DNA of 39,222 bases. It comes from Moorena bouillonii PNG. GTDB taxonomy: Bacteria; Cyanobacteriota; Cyanobacteriia; Cyanobacteriales; Coleofasciculaceae. The translations under genes and the position numbers were made by a program. The notes below the pieces were generated by a model, which made no database searches, was not told where the DNA came from, and saw only the letters and a program-made list of their open reading frames with translations. The stretch is taken from NCBI RefSeq assembly GCF_001942495.1, contig NZ_MKZS01000001.1, forward strand, positions 1,612,552 to 1,651,773. The letters run 5' to 3'. Positions 16,784-24,503 of the stretch are shown piece by piece (the stretch's first letter is position 1; the number at the start of each line of letters is the position of its first letter).

Positions 16784-17818
16784 TTAGATCAAATCGCAAA
16801 CTACCCGAAAACCAAAGGAGATATATGTAACATCCGGAGCATTGAAATTGCGATAATCACTATGGCAGTAGCCGGAACTGTTGAGCCAAGACCCTCCCCT
16901 GAGCAAGCGATCCCGATCCTCATTCTTGCTTAGCCACGCACTGCCATCGGATGGTGCCCCCTGGTGATTTTCATGCCAATGGTCAGCACACCATTCCCAG
17001 ACATTGCCATGCATATCGTATAGCCCAAAGGCGTTAGCTACTTGAAAACTCCCTACGGTGGTAGTTTTCTCTCGAAAGATACCTTTTGGCTGAGAACCAT
17101 CAGTGTCAGTCTGATGACCATCGTAGTTAGCCAAATTGGTGGTAATTGTTTGACCAAAGTGAAATTTTGTGGTGCTTCCAGCACGACAGGCATATTCCCA
17201 TTCCACCTCACTGGGTAGCCGATAGGTACGTCCGGTTTTTTGAGACACTCTGGCACAAAATTCTACAGCGTCATACCAAGATATCTGCTCCACAGGCAGA
17301 TGATCTCCTTTATCGCGATGGAAAAAGTGCTTCTGATGGACTACATGGAGAATTTTTACCAGTTGGGATAGCCATTCTAAGGCTAAGGTTTCGTCAATGG
17401 GGTGCTTCTTGTGTTGGTGCTGATACTCCTCTAAATCTAGCCCTTCAATGTATTCGAGCACCATGCAGTGCAAGTTGATCTCGTTGTTTCTGCAGGAGAA
17501 GATAAACGTTCCTTCTGATTTGGGAATTCCTGGATGATTCAGCTGACTCAAAACCCATGGTTCTTGCTCAAACAGCTCAACTGCTCTAGATTGATAGTCA
17601 GTCAAGACTTTGAGAACTTTGAGAGTGTTGTGATTACTTTTTTGATCACTGTTGTGATCAAGTACCTCATAGGTCTTACCGAAAGCACCTTTGTCACTGA
17701 GCAAGCCAATCACGCGATAGCGTTCTGCCAAGAGTAATTCCGAACCACAGGCTTGGCAGAATCGGGTATCTTCTGTATTGTAAGGTTTAGAACAGTCGGG
17801 ATTAATGCACCAATTCAT
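16784..17818 (-). pseudogene. Kinase-FGE protein collapsed by in-frame deletion
   Basis: A 344-residue open frame that is a shortened relative of the 633-residue protein at 24504-26405. It keeps the N-terminal zinc ribbon (Cys4, Cys9, Cys21, Cys24) and the kinase N-lobe, then reads FFHRD (Asp169) and jumps at 17311/17312 straight into KGDHLPVEQISWYDA of the FGE-like domain. By comparison about 291 residues are missing: the rest of the catalytic loop, DFG, the activation segment, the kinase C-lobe, the linker and the first third of the FGE domain. The glycine loop is also odd (SDKGAFGKT). Kinase activity cannot survive. The frame is intact, so a truncated scaffold protein could still be made, but I call it a remnant. 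The C-terminal segment after LLRGGSW diverges strongly from its paralogue. Confidence 0.75.
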
Positions 17819-18412
17819 GGTTCCCTAGCTACGAGCTACTGATACAAGCTACTTAAGCGATCGCAAAACCTAAAAAATCTTCGAGGGACAGAAGCGCGAT
17901 GGCACTTTACTTTAGTTTATGTTCACAACTAAACTAAAAATGCTATATAACGGTATCACTACTATAACCAACTACAGCTAATTTTAACTCCGTTGAATTA
18001 CTGATTAAAATCAGCGAATTATTATGAAATAATAAAGATGTCGCTATTAAATATTTTTAGGATAGATTAGTAATATTAAATCATAGTTAATATGAAACAT
18101 TATACAGATGTAAAATAGCCAAGGTAGTAACAGTTAGTTATAAGCAGCGGGTAACATTAGTTATTGAATTGATAAACACAGATGGGACAACAGTATAAAA
18201 AACTGGAGTATAAAAAACTGGCATCCGGGAAGCAGTCACCCTTACTCTAAGTCTGGTAACCATTAGCCTAAAGCTTAAAGCCTATGGTGGAAAGAGCTTT
18301 GGTGCTTCCCTGGCACAAATTGCCCGAATTAGGTAAAATCAATGACGGGATTTGCGATCGCACAACTCCTCCAAGGGCTAAACTGTCTTAATCTTTAATC
18401 CTTTATTTTTTT
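17819..18412. other. 594-bp gap with a 9-bp inverted repeat and a 15-bp tandem pair
   Basis: No gene is supported. TTTAGTTTA (17911-17919) and TAAACTAAA (17930-17938) form a perfect inverted repeat about 93 bp upstream of the kinase-FGE remnant, a possible operator. Two exact tandem copies of AGTATAAAAAACTGG occupy 18192-18221. Two HIP1 sites (17860, 18353) are present. The rest is A/T-rich and featureless. Confidence 0.55.
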
Positions 18413-18964
18413 ATGCTACCTGGTCAAGAACCCCCAGAACTTCTGAAAAAACACCTATTTTTCCAAGGAAGACGATTTAGCTTCGAAGTCAATTCTCTAC
18501 GTCTTCCTAATCAATCAGAAGGGCAATGGGAATGTATCCGTCACCCTGGTGGTTCCTTGGCGGTACCGGTAACACCCGATGGTAAACTGGTACTCGTACG
18601 GCAATATCGCTTTGCTGTTAGTGGGCGTCTTTTGGAATTCCCTGCTGGTACGGTAGAATCCCATGAAAACCCAGCTGAAACTATTAAACGGGAGATAGAA
18701 GAAGAAACTGGCTATCGCGCTCATCGCTGGAAATCTTTGGGTAAATTTCCCCTTGCTCCTGGCTATTCTGATGAGTACATTTATGCGTTTCTGGCGCAGG
18801 ATTTGGAGAAATTGGAAGCCCCTCCTAAGCAAGATGCTGATGAGGATATAGAGGTGGTTTTAATGACACCAAAGGAGTTAGAACAAGCTATCTTGGAGGG
18901 TGAGCCAGTGGATGCTAAATCTATTTCCAGCTTTTTTATGGCTCGTCCGTTTTTGAATGAGTAA
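18413..18964 (+). CDS. Nudix hydrolase, ADP-ribose pyrophosphatase-like
   Basis: Predicted to hydrolyse nucleoside diphosphate-linked compounds, most likely ADP-ribose, to AMP and ribose 5-phosphate. The 183-residue chain has a complete Nudix box at 79-101: G, five residues, Glu85, seven residues, then REIEEETGY. The overall layout ([18 protein letters not shown] before the box and [15 protein letters not shown] after it) is that of the ADP-ribose pyrophosphatase subgroup; exact substrate is inferred. Its 3' end overlaps the photolyase start by 8 bp, so the two are probably co-expressed. Confidence 0.9.
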   Translation: MLPGQEPPELLKKHLFFQGRRFSFEVNSLRLPNQSEGQWECIRHPGGSLAVPVTPDGKLVLVRQYRFAVSGRLLEFPAGTVESHENPAETIKREIEEETGYRAHRWKSLGKFPLAPGYSDEYIYAFLAQDLEKLEAPPKQDADEDIEVVLMTPKELEQAILEGEPVDAKSISSFFMARPFLNE

Positions 18965-20381
18965 CCTGATTCTATTCTGGCATCGCCGTGATTTACGCAT
19001 TTCTGACAATGTGGGACTAGCTGCTGCTTTTGAGCTCAGTCCTAAGCTTGTTGGTGTTTTCTGCCTTGACCCTATTATTCTAGAGCGGGATGATATTGCC
19101 CCAGCAAGAGTAACTTATATGATTGGCTGCTTAGAACAATTGCAGCAAAGTTACAGACAAGCTGGTAGTCAACTATTAATATTACATCAAGACCCTAGGC
19201 AAGGAATTCCTAATTTAGCTGCTGCTCTGGAGGCTAAAGCTGTTTGTTGGAATTGGGATGTGGAACCTTATTCCAAGGAACGGGATCAAGCTGTAGCAGC
19301 AGCTTTGAAGGAAAAGGGTATTGCTGTCTATAACTATTGGGATCAGTTATTACATGCACCAGGAGAAATTTTTACTAAGTCTGGCAATCCCTATACTGTC
19401 TACACTCCTTTCTGGAAAAATTGGCAAGGTCAATCTAAGGCAGAACCTGTAGCAACTTTGACTAGGGTTGAATCCCTGACGGAAATAGAACAAGACCATG
19501 CCTTAGCAGCAGGGGTGAGGGATTTACCTAGCGCTAAAGATTTGGGGTATCTCTGGGACAATGAATTGTTAGTAGCACCAGGGGAAAAGGTAGCCCAAGA
19601 GATACTAGAGGAATTTTGCGATCGCACTATTGGGGATTATCAGGAACAACGTAATTTCCCAGGGGTAGATGGTACCTCCAAACTTAGTGCTGCTCTCAAG
19701 TTTGGTGTGATTGGGATTCGCACGGTTTGGCAGGCCGCTCAGAATGCTTATAATTTGAGTCGCAGTGATGAAGCTCGGCAAAGTATCCAAACTTGGCAAC
19801 AGGAACTGGGTTGGCGGGAGTTTTACCAACATGCCATGTATTTCTTCCCAGAATTAGCACAAGGGCCTTATCGCCAGAAATTCCAAGATTTTCCCTGGGA
19901 GAATAATCCAGAATTCTTTCAAGCTTGGTGTGAGGGCAAGACTGGCTACCCGATCGTTGATGCTGCCATGAGGCAGTTAAATCAAACCGGATGGATGCAT
20001 AACCGCTGTCGGATGATTGTTGCTAGTTTTCTGACTAAGGATTTGATTATTAATTGGCAGTGGGGGGAAAAGTATTTTATGCAGCGGTTATGGGATGGAG
20101 ACCTGAGTGCTAATAATGGTGGTTGGCAATGGAGTGCCTCTAGTGGGATGGATCCTAAACCATTGCGAATTTTTAACCCAGCTAGTCAGGCTAAAAAGTT
20201 TGACCCGGACGGTGAGTATATTCGGGAATGGTTACCGGAGTTGAGTTCTGTGGATACGGAGTATGTTGTGACTGGGAAGATTCCTGAAAGCGATCGCGAA
20301 ATGTGTGGGTATCCAGCACCAATTGTTGATCATAATCAGCAGCAGCGTCGGTTTAAGGAATTGTATAAGGAATTGCAGTGA
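18957..20381 (+). CDS. phrA: Deoxyribodipyrimidine photolyase (CPD class I)
   Basis: Uses light and FADH- to split cyclobutane pyrimidine dimers in DNA. The 474-residue chain has the N-terminal antenna domain ([18 protein letters not shown]) and the C-terminal FAD/DNA-binding domain with [38 protein letters not shown] and the class I signature [20 protein letters not shown]. The motifs and length match cyanobacterial CPD photolyases that carry an 8-HDF (deazaflavin) antenna. The start lies inside the Nudix stop region (8-bp overlap), which suggests translational coupling. A GGCGTTGCT repeat follows 8 bp after the stop. Confidence 0.95.
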   Translation: MSNLILFWHRRDLRISDNVGLAAAFELSPKLVGVFCLDPIILERDDIAPARVTYMIGCLEQLQQSYRQAGSQLLILHQDPRQGIPNLAAALEAKAVCWNWDVEPYSKERDQAVAAALKEKGIAVYNYWDQLLHAPGEIFTKSGNPYTVYTPFWKNWQGQSKAEPVATLTRVESLTEIEQDHALAAGVRDLPSAKDLGYLWDNELLVAPGEKVAQEILEEFCDRTIGDYQEQRNFPGVDGTSKLSAALKFGVIGIRTVWQAAQNAYNLSRSDEARQSIQTWQQELGWREFYQHAMYFFPELAQGPYRQKFQDFPWENNPEFFQAWCEGKTGYPIVDAAMRQLNQTGWMHNRCRMIVASFLTKDLIINWQWGEKYFMQRLWDGDLSANNGGWQWSASSGMDPKPLRIFNPASQAKKFDPDGEYIREWLPELSSVDTEYVVTGKIPESDREMCGYPAPIVDHNQQQRRFKELYKELQ

Positions 20382-20388
20382 TGCCAAG

Positions 20389-20465
20389 GCGTTGCTTAAT
20401 AATGGAATGATTTTAAGAGTAGGTGCGCGCCTCGTGGCGAGTAAATCGCCCTTGGGTCGCACCTG
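20389..20465. repeat. Half copy of the GGCGTTGCT MITE joined to a GGTGCG repeat
   Basis: AAGGCGTTGCTTAATAATGG at 20387 matches the left end of the MITE at 31795-31892 but no right end is found nearby. It runs into TAGGTGCGCGCCTCGTGGCG, GAGTAAATCGCCC and GGGTCGCACC, a degenerate copy of the hairpin repeat seen at 5689 and 21832. Confidence 0.6.
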
Positions 20466-20466
20466 T

Positions 20467-20545
20467 GGAATGGGCATCTTGGTAGAACTGGCATCTTGGT
20501 AGAACTGGCATCTTGTGTAGAACTGGCATCTTGCCAGTTTCCTCC
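20467..20545. repeat. 17-bp tandem repeats ending in a hairpin
   Basis: GGCATCTTGGTAGAACT is repeated about three times, the last copy slightly longer (GTGTAGAACT). The array ends in AACTGGCATCTTGCCAGTT, a perfect 8-bp stem with a 3-nt loop, which could act as a terminator after the Nudix-photolyase pair. Confidence 0.7.
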
Positions 20546-21002
20546 TTATTTTCGAGCGGGCAGGATGCCCACTCTACTCCATTGGTGACAACTTAAGGCT
20601 GAATCCCAATGTTCAAGAAGGTTTGAGCATCGGTCGAAAGAAAAAATCTGGACTACTTTTTTGAGTCTCAGGAAAGGGAGCCACAATTAATCGAACTCGA
20701 GGTTTTCGGATCGATTTGACCACCCCTAAATCCAGGGTAATCGCATCTAAAATTGAGTGGAAGTATGTATAAAATGTGTGTATAGAATTGATTTTTAACC
20801 CAGGTCACCAGCTCACAGAGCCAGAGGGATACCAGCTATTAATCCCAGCAGTAAGGCGAAGAAGGGCTAGTATGTTCGGGTTGTCTGTCCACCTGTAGTC
20901 TTAATCCTAAAGTGAATCTGAGTCCAAGGCTTTTAATTCCATATCTCTTTATGACTTCTATTAATGTTATTAAATACTTGATTCTTTCTTTTCTATCTCT
21001 GT

Positions 21003-21052
21003 CTTGATGCAGCGCGGTCTTGGGGTAAACCCCAAGACCGCGCTGCATCAAG
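21003..21052. repeat. Perfect 23-bp-arm hairpin
   Basis: The arm at 21003-21025 (starting CTTGATGCAGCGCGGTCTTG) is exactly complementary to 21030-21052, with a TAAA loop between. It is G/C-rich and would be extremely stable as RNA or extruded DNA. Degenerate relatives occur near 11458 and 14654. No gene spans it convincingly. Confidence 0.9.
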
Positions 21053-21115
21053 AATTGCTGTAAGTTATTAAAAATATACCCTTTTTATTTTACATTATTA
21101 CCGTCTTATCCTTAA

Positions 21116-21268
21116 TTGAAACAACTATATCCTTATGAAAAGTACCAAGATGATTGTCCCTCGTGGGATGCAGTTAAGGCGGCTTCGGAATATGCGATCG
21201 CCAATCAGTTAGGAGTGTGGGGGAATCCCGCAGCGGTTAAGCCTTGGGATTATAGGAAAAAGAACTGA
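21116..21268 (+). pseudogene. Coding remnant or short unrecognised ORF
   Basis: A 50-codon frame opens with TTG after a stop and ends TGA at 21266-21268. It contains CPSWDAVKAASEYAIANQLG and ends VKPWDYRKKN. The composition looks like real protein (amphipathic helix, Trp/Pro-rich end) rather than chance, and no ATG is available in frame. It may be the C-terminal scrap of a lost gene. I do not recognise the family. Confidence 0.35.
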
Positions 21269-21412
21269 AGTGGTTGCTACCGCAAAAGACTTTGAGATTA
21301 TACTAATGTTCGCTGTAGTCTAGTTAACTAGATTATTTAAGCCGGATCATCTGATTGATCCATGAGGTGATGAGTTAAAATACAGAAAAAACTATTGAGC
21401 AAGCAAACCCAA

Positions 21413-21616
21413 ATGCAGATTAAGGTCGCAATACATCCAGCAGAAGAAGGTGGTTTTTGGGCAGAAGTACCCGCACTACCTGGCTGCATTACTGAGGGAG
21501 ACACAATGGAAGAGGTTTTAGCAAATCTTCAAGATGCAATTGAAGGTTGGTTAGAAGTTGCCAGCAATTCCTATATTCCTGAACCAAACAGCAAAATTGT
21601 GGAAGTTACAGTATGA
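21413..21616 (+). CDS. hicB: HicB-family antitoxin
   Basis: Small antitoxin-type protein of the HicB family: a partial RNase H-like fold with AEEGGFWAEVPALPGCITEG and DTMEEVLANLQDAIEGWLE, the signature of HicB. I place the start at the ATG (MQIKVAIHP, 67 residues), the usual family start; an in-frame TTG at 21395 would add six residues. In intact systems HicB binds and neutralises the HicA mRNA interferase and often represses the operon. Here the downstream hicA is broken, so this is a solitary antitoxin. The stop TGA overlaps the hicA ATG (ATGA). Confidence 0.88.
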   Translation: MQIKVAIHPAEEGGFWAEVPALPGCITEGDTMEEVLANLQDAIEGWLEVASNSYIPEPNSKIVEVTV

Positions 21617-21755
21617 AATCTGTTTCTGGCAAAAAATTCTGTAAAATTGTTGAGAAAAAAGGATGGGTTTTGAGAAAAATTACCTGCAACAGTACCAATC
21701 GGAATTAGCTGGCGCAATTAGACAAGCCTTTCAAATAGCTGGGGTTGAGCTTTAG
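21613..21755 (+). pseudogene. hicA: hicA toxin remnant with internal deletion and frameshift
   Basis: Starts in ATGA overlap with hicB as MKSVSGKKFCKIVEKKGWVL, the normal HicA N-terminus, but hits TAG at 21706-21708 after 31 codons. A different frame, from about 21702, then gives ELAGAIRQAFQIAGVEL and TAG at 21753-21755, the normal HicA C-terminus. The middle of the domain, including the conserved Gly-Ser-His segment with the catalytic histidine, is missing; only about 20 bases of debris remain. The toxin should be inactive. This reads as recent decay because both ends are still well conserved. Confidence 0.85.
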
Positions 21756-21831
21756 ATCACTTCTATACAGCAGTACCCATTAAGATGTTTGACATTGATA
21801 AAAGAAGCAAAAGCTGTTTTAGTCAACTTTT

Positions 21832-21877
21832 AGGTGCGACCCGTGGCGAATTTAATTCGCCAACGGAAAGCGCACCT
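21832..21877. repeat. Cleanest copy of the GGTGCGAC...GCGCACC hairpin repeat
   Basis: Outer arms AGGTGCG / CGCACCT pair perfectly, and an inner stem GGCGAAT-TTAA-ATTCGCC sits between CCGT and ACGG. The whole 46-bp unit folds as one long hairpin with a small asymmetric internal loop. Other copies keep the outer arms but change the inner stem. Confidence 0.8.
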
Positions 21878-21919
21878 TTGCCTTTTGCCTTTTGCCTTTT
21901 GCCTTTTGCCTTTTGCCTT
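21874..21919. repeat. 7-bp tandem repeat array (TTTTGCC)
   Basis: Six copies of CTTTTGC-type heptamers directly follow the hairpin repeat and end 10 bp from the epimerase stop codon. Confidence 0.9.
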
Positions 21920-21929
21920 GCCCGTAGCG

Positions 21930-22886
21930 CTATACAGGAGCGTACAAATTTTGTATCCATTCCCATTCTTGGGCTAAGCCTTGGGATAGGGATACCTGAG
22001 GTTGATAACTTAGCAAGGTTTTGGCCTTGGTAATGTCTGCTGCAGTGTGACGTGCATCTCCTTTGGCTTTTTCGATGTAGTTTTTCTTAATGGGATGTCC
22101 AACAATTTGTTCAATGGTGTCGAGAACATCCGCTAGCACCACTCGGCTACCACCACCAATGTTAAACACTTCCCCAACAGCAGCTGGTTTAGTACCTGCA
22201 GCCAGATTCGCGGCTATGATGTCTTTGATGAAGGTGAAGTCTCGGGTTTGCTTTCCGTCACCATATATGCTAATGGATTCATCCGTGAGAATCGCTTTTA
22301 GGAATTTGTGAAATGCCATGTCTGGGCGCTGCCTCGGTCCATATACGGTGAAATAGCGTAAGGCAGTAACGGGTACACCAAAGTTATGGTAATACAGTAA
22401 GCATAGGTGTTCTGCGGCTAGCTTGCTTACCCCATAGGGGGAAACCGGTTGGGGCAGAATGGTTTCAGATGTCGGTAGGGCTTCGGCATTACCATAAACT
22501 GAAGAGCTGGAAGCGTAGACTAATCTGGTCAGATGTTTGGCATCTTTGGCGGCTTCGAGTAGAATTTGGGTAGCATTAATATTGCGCTCGGTATAATCCC
22601 GAAAACCATCCCCCCAACTGGCACGAACTCCAGCTTGTGCTGCCTGATGATAAACTACCTCTACATCGGTTAGGAGCGATCGCCAATCAAGGGTCTGAAT
22701 ATCACTTTCGATTAACTCAAAAGCGGGATGCTCTTTAAAATTTTCAATATTCCGGCGCTTGAGGTTGGGATCGTAGTAATCGTTAAATTGATCAATACCA
22801 ATCACTCGCTCACCTTGATTCAAAAGGGTTTCTACTAGGTGAGAACCGACAAAACCCGCAGCACCCGTAACGATATTAAGAGCCAT
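21930..22886 (-). CDS. NAD-dependent nucleotide-sugar epimerase (UDP-glucuronate 4-epimerase-like)
   Basis: An extended SDR of 318 residues that would interconvert a nucleotide sugar for envelope or extracellular polysaccharide. The Rossmann motif TGAAGFVGSH spans 7-16, and the catalytic pair is Tyr151 and Lys155 (SPYGVSK), preceded by ASSSSVYG. The stretch IDQFNDYYDPNLKRRNI after the second strand is characteristic of UDP-glucuronate 4-epimerases and close relatives rather than GalE. Exact substrate is inferred. The length is normal. It is divergent from purD, and no glycosyltransferase neighbours are present. Confidence 0.88.
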   Translation of the reverse strand: MALNIVTGAAGFVGSHLVETLLNQGERVIGIDQFNDYYDPNLKRRNIENFKEHPAFELIESDIQTLDWRSLLTDVEVVYHQAAQAGVRASWGDGFRDYTERNINATQILLEAAKDAKHLTRLVYASSSSVYGNAEALPTSETILPQPVSPYGVSKLAAEHLCLLYYHNFGVPVTALRYFTVYGPRQRPDMAFHKFLKAILTDESISIYGDGKQTRDFTFIKDIIAANLAAGTKPAAVGEVFNIGGGSRVVLADVLDTIEQIVGHPIKKNYIEKAKGDARHTAADITKAKTLLSYQPQVSLSQGLAQEWEWIQNLYAPV

Positions 22887-23070
22887 AAATTTAAGATTTC
22901 AAACTATTGCCTAAGCTTTAGTTAGACTAGTTGATATGTAGATGTATATTAAATCTAGTCTGGCATACTATTTTAAATAGTTACAAATTTTTTTTTGGTA
23001 AAAATGGATTCAATACTTTGGTAAGCTCATAGAATAAGATAGACTATTCACCACAGAGTGTACAAAAAAC

Positions 23071-24342
23071 GTGAAGATTTTGGTAATCGGCAATGGGGGA
23101 AGGGAGTACGCCCTTGCTTGGAAGCTACTGCAATCTCAAAGTATTCAGCAGGTCATATGTGTTCCTGGTAATGGTGGCACCGCTACACTAAGAGGTTGCC
23201 AAAATCTTTTATTAAACGTTCAAGATTTTGAAGCAATTGCTGAGTTTGCTCTGGTTAACGATATATCTCTAGTGGTGGTTGGTCCAGAACTGCCACTGTC
23301 ATTAGGTATTACAGACTATCTCCAAAGTAAAGATATCCCTGTGTTTGGTCCCACCCAGGAGGGAGCACAAATTGAGTCGAGTAAGTCTTGGGCAAAGGAT
23401 TTGATGCAGTCGGCTGGTGTTCCTACCCCAAGTTTTGCTGTGTTTACGGAACCAGAACCAGCATTGGCTTATGTCAAAACCCAGGTAGCACCAATTGTGG
23501 TTAAAGCCGATGGCTTAGCAGCCGGTAAGGGAGTAACTGTTGCGGCTACGATAGACGAAGCCGAAACGGCTGTGGAGTCACTCTTTCAGAATGGGTTTGA
23601 GACGGTGGTCATTGAAGAGTGTGTCACCGGTCAAGAAGTTTCGGTTTTGGCTGTTACGGATGGCTTGACGGTTCGTCCCTTAGTACCAGCTCAAGACCAT
23701 AAGCGAATTGGGGAAGGGGATACCGGTCCCAATACCGGAGGGATGGGAGCTTATGCTCCTGCACCGATTGTTACCCCAGAGCTAAGCATACGGATTGAAA
23801 AGGAAATTCTTAATCCTACCCTTGAGGCTTTAAAGGTCAGGGGAATTGATTATCGGGGGGTTCTCTATGCAGGATTGATGATTACTCCAGAAGGAAACCC
23901 AACGGTTCTGGAATTTAATTGTCGCTTTGGGGATCCAGAAACTCAAGCTATCCTACCCTTGCTAGAAACTCCCCTAGATCAGGTGCTTCTGGCTTGTACC
24001 CAACAGCGACTGGCGCAATTACCAACTATTACTTGGAAACAAGGGGCTGCGGCTTGTGTGATTGCTGCCTCTAAGGGGTATCCGGGAGCTTACGAAAAGG
24101 GTAAGGTAATTACTGGTATTGAACAAGCTGAACAACATGGAGCAATAGTTTGCCGTGCTGGTACTACCCTGAAACAGAAGGAGCTAGTTACCAGTGGTGG
24201 TCGGGTTTTGGGGGTTACCGGCACCGGTAAAACAATAGCGCAAGCTTTATCAGTTGCTTATAGCGCTATGGATTGTATCCAGTTTGAAGGGATGTATTAC
24301 CGTCGGGATATTGGTTATCGGGTTTTGCAGGATGAAGGCTGA
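23071..24342 (+). CDS. purD: Phosphoribosylamine-glycine ligase
   Basis: Second step of purine synthesis: ATP-dependent joining of phosphoribosylamine and glycine to give GAR. The 423-residue chain is a standard ATP-grasp enzyme with KILVIGNGGREYALAWKL at the N-terminus, GPELPLSLGITD, the ATP-binding VKADGLAAGKGVTVA, QDHKRIGEGDTGPNTGGMGA and EFNCRFGDPETQ. The start is GTG, fixed by the conserved MKILVIGNGGRE; no in-frame ATG lies upstream near by. It is a single gene facing away from the epimerase across a 184-bp A/T-rich promoter region. Confidence 0.96.
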   Translation: MKILVIGNGGREYALAWKLLQSQSIQQVICVPGNGGTATLRGCQNLLLNVQDFEAIAEFALVNDISLVVVGPELPLSLGITDYLQSKDIPVFGPTQEGAQIESSKSWAKDLMQSAGVPTPSFAVFTEPEPALAYVKTQVAPIVVKADGLAAGKGVTVAATIDEAETAVESLFQNGFETVVIEECVTGQEVSVLAVTDGLTVRPLVPAQDHKRIGEGDTGPNTGGMGAYAPAPIVTPELSIRIEKEILNPTLEALKVRGIDYRGVLYAGLMITPEGNPTVLEFNCRFGDPETQAILPLLETPLDQVLLACTQQRLAQLPTITWKQGAAACVIAASKGYPGAYEKGKVITGIEQAEQHGAIVCRAGTTLKQKELVTSGGRVLGVTGTGKTIAQALSVAYSAMDCIQFEGMYYRRDIGYRVLQDEG

Positions 24343-24503
24343 CTTGTATTGGTTGATTGTATGGGTTTTATTGATGCGATTAGCCCGAAGGGCTACGCTA
24401 CGCGAACGCATTCGTAAGTTCTTGCTGAGTTCTTGCTGCCATTGAGACCAGCAACAGGAGACCAGCAACAATCCCTCAACGGCTATTAACCATGGTCAAC
24501 CCA

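Noticed and set aside
17146-17478. 110-codon plus-strand frame
   Set aside because: It is the antisense shadow of the kinase-FGE remnant, whose frame has clear homology.
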